This document shows positions 7,123 through 10,206 of a DNA stretch of 10,206 nucleotides, one piece after another. The notes under the pieces were generated by a model, which was given only the letters and a program-made list of their open reading frames with translations, did not search any database and was not told where the DNA came from. The stretch spans positions 1-10,206 of the forward strand of contig JAEYVS010000219.1 in assembly GCA_023429265.1 (NCBI GenBank), read 5' to 3'. The position numbers and the translations under genes are program-made. Each line of letters starts with the position of its first letter. The stretch's first letter is position 1. This stretch comes from Bacteroidota bacterium (GTDB taxonomy: Bacteria > Bacteroidota > Ignavibacteria > Tepidaquicellales > Tepidaquicellaceae).

Positions 7123-8868
7123 TTACTTAATTAACATCATCTTTTTCACTTCGCTAAATGCTCCATTATTTCCATCCACGCTAATTCGGTAAATATACAT
7201 TCCACTTGCCAGGCCTGCGCCATTGAATTCAAAGCTATAGGAACCTCCGGCAAGACTTTTATTAACAAGAGTAGCTACTTCTTTCCCAAGCATATCATAA
7301 ACAACAAGTTTAACATTTGAAACTGAAGGAACACTAAAATCTATCTTTGTTGCAGGGTTAAATGGATTCGGATAATTTTGTGAAAGTTTGAAATCCGTCG
7401 CCATTGTATTATTATTAATAATGCCTGTTGGGAGATTTTCCTGGTCGTAAAAAGCATTCGTGGGTCCTACACCTGCATATAAGAATGCTGACCTTTTCTC
7501 CAGAGAACCACCGGCAGGAATATATTTATAAATCGCAACAGATGGACTCATAAAACCTGATGCTTGTTGATCATTTCTTTTAAAATTATAGATCCCCATA
7601 CTATCTAGTGTACCTCGTCTGATAGTGATTGAATCTGATATTGAATTTAAAGCATCCTGGTATGCTGCAACAAAATAACTACCTCCGGCAGTATCAGGAT
7701 CCGAGCTGCACACAGCATATTTAATGTCCCTTTGTGTTGATGTGCCTAAAGGCCTCTCTGTCCAGGAAGAACCTGCGTCAAAACTAGCAAAATAGACGGG
7801 AATACCACCGTTCTTTATGCAAGTAACCATAATTTTTCTTGAGCTGTTGTCCCCGCTTCCTGTTTGCAATATTGAAATAACCGGTTTTTCATGGTTTGTA
7901 GGTGAAGCAGTTAAAAAATGAGTCGAAACAGATGCAGTTGGACTCCAGGGTGTTGCTAAAACTCTTACTAAAGTATCGTTTGAAGCTCTTCTTTCAACTG
8001 CAATATACACCGAATCTGTTGAGCCGAGTTTGAAGTCCGCAAAAGGAAAATAATCATTATACGAAGTACCATACTCCGGATCAACCAGACTTACACTTTG
8101 AAAAGTCTGTCCCCAATTTGTGGTTCGTAAGTATCTCAAGCTTGTGGATGTTTCTGCAACATTATCATATTCACCAACAACTACCCCAATGCCGGTATTT
8201 TCATCTTCATATGCTCCATTACTAAAAGCAGTAGGATTAAAAAATTTATTATTTGCTGAAGATGGTGAAGCAACCAATCCCTGAACAGCTCCTGTACCAT
8301 CTCTTCTGACAGAATAAACACGCAAAGAAGCAGTTAAAAGATTTGAAGAATTTGAAGCCGTATAAAACACTACAATTCGTGTTGAATCTAAGTTTGAAGA
8401 TGAGCTATTCTCAACAATCGCGGAAAATTGACCAAAATAAAGACTGGTACTCTGAAATGATGTAACAGTACTCCAATTTAACCCGCCATTATCCGATCTA
8501 TAAATACTTATTCGTCCATTAAATTGACCACCAATGGCTTTTTTATTTACAATTGCATACATACTTCTATCAGGACCGGATTTTAATACAACCTGCCTGA
8601 ACCCTATCGAAACTAATTGACCTGAATCAATCCTGATATCGGGGTTTATCCAGGAATCCATAAATGGAGGCTGCTCCCCGGTGGTAATAGTTATGTTATT
8701 ATCCCCCTTCAAAGGAAAGTGTTCGGGTTTCTGTAATAATGAATTATCATATGAAGAATGTTCCATTGGAAGCTTATTCTCAAATTCATTTATTGGAGTG
8801 GAATAGACCTTACCAAATCCCATTCCGCTAACCATCACTAAAAGTAAAATTAGTTTTAGTTTTTTCAT
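7123..8868 (-). CDS. Secreted Asp-box (BNR) repeat protein with T9SS type A sorting domain
   Basis: Probably exported and released or anchored at the cell surface; molecular function unknown. Seen: a signal peptide, basic MKKLK plus hydrophobic core to about residue 18, with cleavage likely near residue 23. Three Asp-box-like motifs suggest a beta-propeller: SDNGGLNW (125-132), a weaker TTNWGQTF (249-256) and SFDAGSSW (362-369). The C-terminal domain (about 493-581) begins 'LSQNYPNPFNP', contains 'YDMLGKEVATLVN' and 'GMYIYRI' and ends 'KKMMLIK', the pattern of T9SS type A sorting / FlgD-like Ig domains. Asp-boxes occur in sialidases, but I see no sialidase RIP motif or arranged Arg triad, so an enzyme call is not justified. 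It is alone in its transcript: own promoter upstream, bidirectional terminator downstream. ATG at 8868 was chosen because the signal peptide starts there; the leader is AT-rich without a Shine-Dalgarno site, usual in Bacteroidota-type genomes. Confidence 0.9.
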   Translation of the reverse strand: MKKLKLILLLVMVSGMGFGKVYSTPINEFENKLPMEHSSYDNSLLQKPEHFPLKGDNNITITTGEQPPFMDSWINPDIRIDSGQLVSIGFRQVVLKSGPDRSMYAIVNKKAIGGQFNGRISIYRSDNGGLNWSTVTSFQSTSLYFGQFSAIVENSSSSNLDSTRIVVFYTASNSSNLLTASLRVYSVRRDGTGAVQGLVASPSSANNKFFNPTAFSNGAYEDENTGIGVVVGEYDNVAETSTSLRYLRTTNWGQTFQSVSLVDPEYGTSYNDYFPFADFKLGSTDSVYIAVERRASNDTLVRVLATPWSPTASVSTHFLTASPTNHEKPVISILQTGSGDNSSRKIMVTCIKNGGIPVYFASFDAGSSWTERPLGTSTQRDIKYAVCSSDPDTAGGSYFVAAYQDALNSISDSITIRRGTLDSMGIYNFKRNDQQASGFMSPSVAIYKYIPAGGSLEKRSAFLYAGVGPTNAFYDQENLPTGIINNNTMATDFKLSQNYPNPFNPATKIDFSVPSVSNVKLVVYDMLGKEVATLVNKSLAGGSYSFEFNGAGLASGMYIYRISVDGNNGAFSEVKKMMLIK

Positions 8869-8895
8869 TTTAAAATTTATGTTGCCAGATTAATA

Positions 8896-8911
8896 TTAGC
8901 AATGTTGCTAA
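8896..8911. promoter_or_regulatory. Perfect palindrome in the 5' leader, candidate operator
   Basis: TTAGCAATGTTGCTAA is a perfect 7-bp inverted repeat with a 2-nt centre. It lies between the proposed -7 box and the start codon of the secreted protein, 28-43 nt upstream of the ATG. The size and symmetry suit a dimeric helix-turn-helix repressor acting as a roadblock; alternatively it is a short RNA hairpin (6 bp, 4-nt loop). No regulator gene is visible nearby. Confidence 0.4.
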
Positions 8912-8946
8912 GTTTTCTTAAAAAAAAGAGCGTCTTAACTCTGATT

Positions 8947-8977
8947 CAAAAATATAGTGTAAAATATTTATTGTCAA
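8947..8977 (-). promoter_or_regulatory. Bacteroidota-type promoter for the secreted protein
   Basis: On the - strand, TTGACA (8977-8972) is followed after 17 nt by TATTTTTG (8954-8947), which matches the Bacteroidota -7 consensus TAnnTTTG; the TTG matches the -33 element. Transcription would begin near 8940, giving a leader of roughly 70 nt. Assignment is by consensus only. Confidence 0.55.
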
Positions 8978-8988
8978 GTTTATTTTTC

Positions 8989-9046
8989 ATAAAAATAAAA
9001 AAACCTGCTATATTCAATAAAAATAGCATTTAACGGGAGGCTATTT
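8989..9046 (-). terminator. Candidate terminator(s) for the hydroxylase-family gene
   Basis: Two overlapping inverted repeats share the GCTAT block. One pairs AAATAGC (9021-9027) with GCTATTT (9040-9046) around a 12-nt loop, followed on the - strand by a TTATT tract. The other pairs GCTAT (9007-9011) with ATAGC (9023-9027) and is followed on the - strand, after AGG, by seven T's and further T's. The stems are AT-rich and weak. They lie 65-100 nt beyond the - strand stop at 9111, a suitable position for a terminator between the two - strand genes. Confidence 0.4.
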
Positions 9047-9048
9047 CT

Positions 9049-9064
9049 AATATAAATTTATATT
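9049..9064. repeat. 16-bp all-A/T perfect palindrome in intergenic region
   Basis: AATATAAATTTATATT is perfectly self-complementary with no central spacer and lies between the two - strand genes. Given the high A/T content here, a perfect 16-mer is noteworthy but could be chance. It could be a binding site or part of a termination structure; nothing ties it to either. Confidence 0.3.
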
Positions 9065-9110
9065 CAAACTAATGCAAGTGGCTTTTTTCAGAAAAGATAG
9101 GTTTTAAACC

Positions 9111-10076
9111 TCAGGCTTCTTTTTTCTCGGGGGCAATAATGTCAAATGATTCATTGTCTGGTTTAGTTTTGTGGTAAGTCGATTTACTCTCATCGGTTCG
9201 TTCGATTTCTTTCTGCTCATATCTTCGAAAGGCAAAGATGAGCTGTTTTAAATAAACAACGGTATCCCTGTAGCAAACCACTAATATTCTATGGACTCTG
9301 CTCTTACCGGCGAATTGCTCTTCCCGCTCAGATAAAACAGTTAAAGGATATTCCGGCATGTCACGAGCCACTCCATACTGCTTTGGTTTTTTAACTTTGG
9401 GATCGGGAAAGTACGCCGTGCGGAATATCCAGTCCCAGAATGCAAACTTCGTCCCGTAATTACTCTGATACTCCTTTCCCTCATCATCCGAATGATGCCA
9501 CCGGTGCATTTCAGGACCATTGATGAAATACTGGAGACGTCCCATTTTCGCGTCGATATTGGAATGGATGAACATACCCCAAACAGCATCTATCATTCCT
9601 TTAATAGCAGGTACTATAGGAGCGGCTCCAAGCAATATTATCGGTGCAAATTCAATAGTTTGATTGATTAGTATCTCAAATGAATGGGATCTCGACCCGG
9701 ACAGAAAGTCCACCGTCTGAGGCGAGTGATGAGCTTCGTGGATCCTCCAGAGATATTTATTATTATGCTGCCACCGATGAAACCAATATATGTATAGGTC
9801 GTGTGTGAAAAGAAAGAATATTATCTGTAGCCATATGGGCCAGTGCCCTATCAGGCTGTATTGGTATAGATCTGTATTTGTTTTGACAAATTCCAGAAAG
9901 CCGAATATGATCAACCCAAGTATGTAACTCTGCGCTATAGTATAAAGAAAGAAATCGTAAAAGAACCCTTCCCTGAATATCTTCTGACCTTTTGTGTAAG
10001 GAAAAAGCTTCTCCAGCAGCATAAATAACAATGCCGCTCCTACTACAACTATCGATGTCCATCCTATTACGCCCAT
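9111..10076 (-). CDS. Membrane fatty acid hydroxylase / sterol desaturase family protein
   Basis: Integral-membrane di-iron oxygenase of the fatty acid hydroxylase superfamily; its substrate (sterol-like, sphingoid, carotenoid or ether lipid) cannot be told. The His clusters that bind the iron pair are intact: H92/H100/H104 in 'HDLYIYWFHRWQH', 'HEAHH' (113-117), H171 in 'HSNID', and 'HRWHH' (191-195) followed by 'SDDEGKEYQSNYG', a typical family block. Hydrophobic stretches at about 4-21, 42-63, 80-99 and 141-170 fit a four-pass inner-membrane topology with the His boxes on the cytoplasmic face. The last about 95 residues are hydrophilic and charged, ending in a Lys/Glu-rich tail. ATG at 10076 starts just before the first membrane segment. 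It lies 10 nt after the stop of a NeuB-like gene, so the two are probably co-transcribed. No clear Shine-Dalgarno site precedes it. Confidence 0.9.
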   Translation of the reverse strand: MGVIGWTSIVVVGAALLFMLLEKLFPYTKGQKIFREGFFYDFFLYTIAQSYILGLIIFGFLEFVKTNTDLYQYSLIGHWPIWLQIIFFLFTHDLYIYWFHRWQHNNKYLWRIHEAHHSPQTVDFLSGSRSHSFEILINQTIEFAPIILLGAAPIVPAIKGMIDAVWGMFIHSNIDAKMGRLQYFINGPEMHRWHHSDDEGKEYQSNYGTKFAFWDWIFRTAYFPDPKVKKPKQYGVARDMPEYPLTVLSEREEQFAGKSRVHRILVVCYRDTVVYLKQLIFAFRRYEQKEIERTDESKSTYHKTKPDNESFDIIAPEKKEA

Positions 10077-10086
10077 TTCAAGTGAT

Positions 10087-10206
10087 TTACTGTACTCTTC
10101 TTAATTTAGTTCTGGGTCCGAGCTCGCTATCATATACTCTTTTTACTCCATCACCCAGCGCTTTCTCTATTCCCCTGATATTTTCTATTAATCTCTGGAA
10201 ACCGCC
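10087..10206 (-). CDS. C-terminal fragment of NeuB-like (sialic acid synthase family) protein, runs off window
   Basis: The last 39 codons of a gene entering from the right edge, ending in TAA at 10089-10087. The fragment contains 'IRGIEKALGDGVKRVYDSE' and ends 'KLRRVQ'. The 'ir.iEkaLGdG.K....E' pattern resembles the final helix and exit of the NeuB TIM barrel, which condenses PEP with an N-acyl hexosamine to give nonulosonic acids. In NeuB proper an antifreeze-like SAF domain of about 60 residues follows this point; here the protein stops at once, suggesting a barrel-only family member. Only this tail is visible, so the family call is tentative. It is upstream of and probably co-transcribed with the hydroxylase-family gene. 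Confidence 0.6.
   Translation of the reverse strand, partial: GGFQRLIENIRGIEKALGDGVKRVYDSELGPRTKLRRVQ

Noticed and set aside
7123..8868. Calling the secreted protein a sialidase
   Set aside because: Asp-box motifs alone are structural and occur in many non-sialidase propellers; the RIP motif and catalytic residues were not found.
9341..9589. 82-residue - strand open frame within the hydroxylase gene
   Set aside because: It is the same strand in another frame across the conserved His boxes; a frame shadow with no own start signal.
1..10206. tRNA, rRNA, CRISPR array, insertion sequence or defence system
   Set aside because: No direct-repeat array, transposase motif, terminal inverted repeats, cloverleaf or rRNA-like stretch was seen; the window is almost fully occupied by metabolic and surface genes.

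Overview
The window suggests a moderately AT-rich Gram-negative bacterium of the Bacteroidota/Chlorobiota/Ignavibacteriota group. The main evidence is a secreted protein ending in a type IX secretion (T9SS) type A sorting domain with the 'NYPNPFNP' signature, common in Ignavibacteria and relatives. Its upstream region also carries a Bacteroidota-style promoter (TTG-type -33 box, TAnnTTTG -7 box) and an AT-rich leader without a Shine-Dalgarno site. The placement is an inference from sequence style; no marker gene is present.

The left 7.1 kb (+ strand) is one compact alpha-glucan (glycogen) operon. It holds a 1,4-alpha-glucan branching enzyme (glgB, start lies left of the window), a GH57/DUF3536 glycoside hydrolase (GTG start abutting the glgB stop), a 4-alpha-glucanotransferase (malQ, GH77, TTG start 5 nt after the GH57 stop), and a 486-residue protein I cannot assign (ATG overlapping the malQ stop by one base). 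Spacings of 0, +5 and -1 nt imply a single transcript with coupled translation. The operon ends in a small hairpin followed by a strong 12-bp bidirectional terminator. The likely joint task is building and remodelling branched alpha-1,4/1,6-glucan.

The right 3.1 kb is on the - strand. Next to the shared terminator is the T9SS-secreted protein with Asp-box (BNR) motifs, with its own promoter and a perfect palindrome in its 5' leader. Upstream of it is a 242-nt intergenic region with several inverted repeats. Beyond that come a membrane-bound fatty-acid-hydroxylase/sterol-desaturase-family protein and, 10 nt before that gene, the last 39 codons of what looks like a NeuB-type sialic-acid-synthase-like TIM barrel that runs off the window.

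The points most worth a second look are: (i) an A8 run just before the GH57 stop, where a -1 slip reads straight into malQ and would give a GH57-MalQ fusion; (ii) the apparently shortened DUF3536 region of the GH57 protein; (iii) the unassigned fourth gene of the glucan operon.
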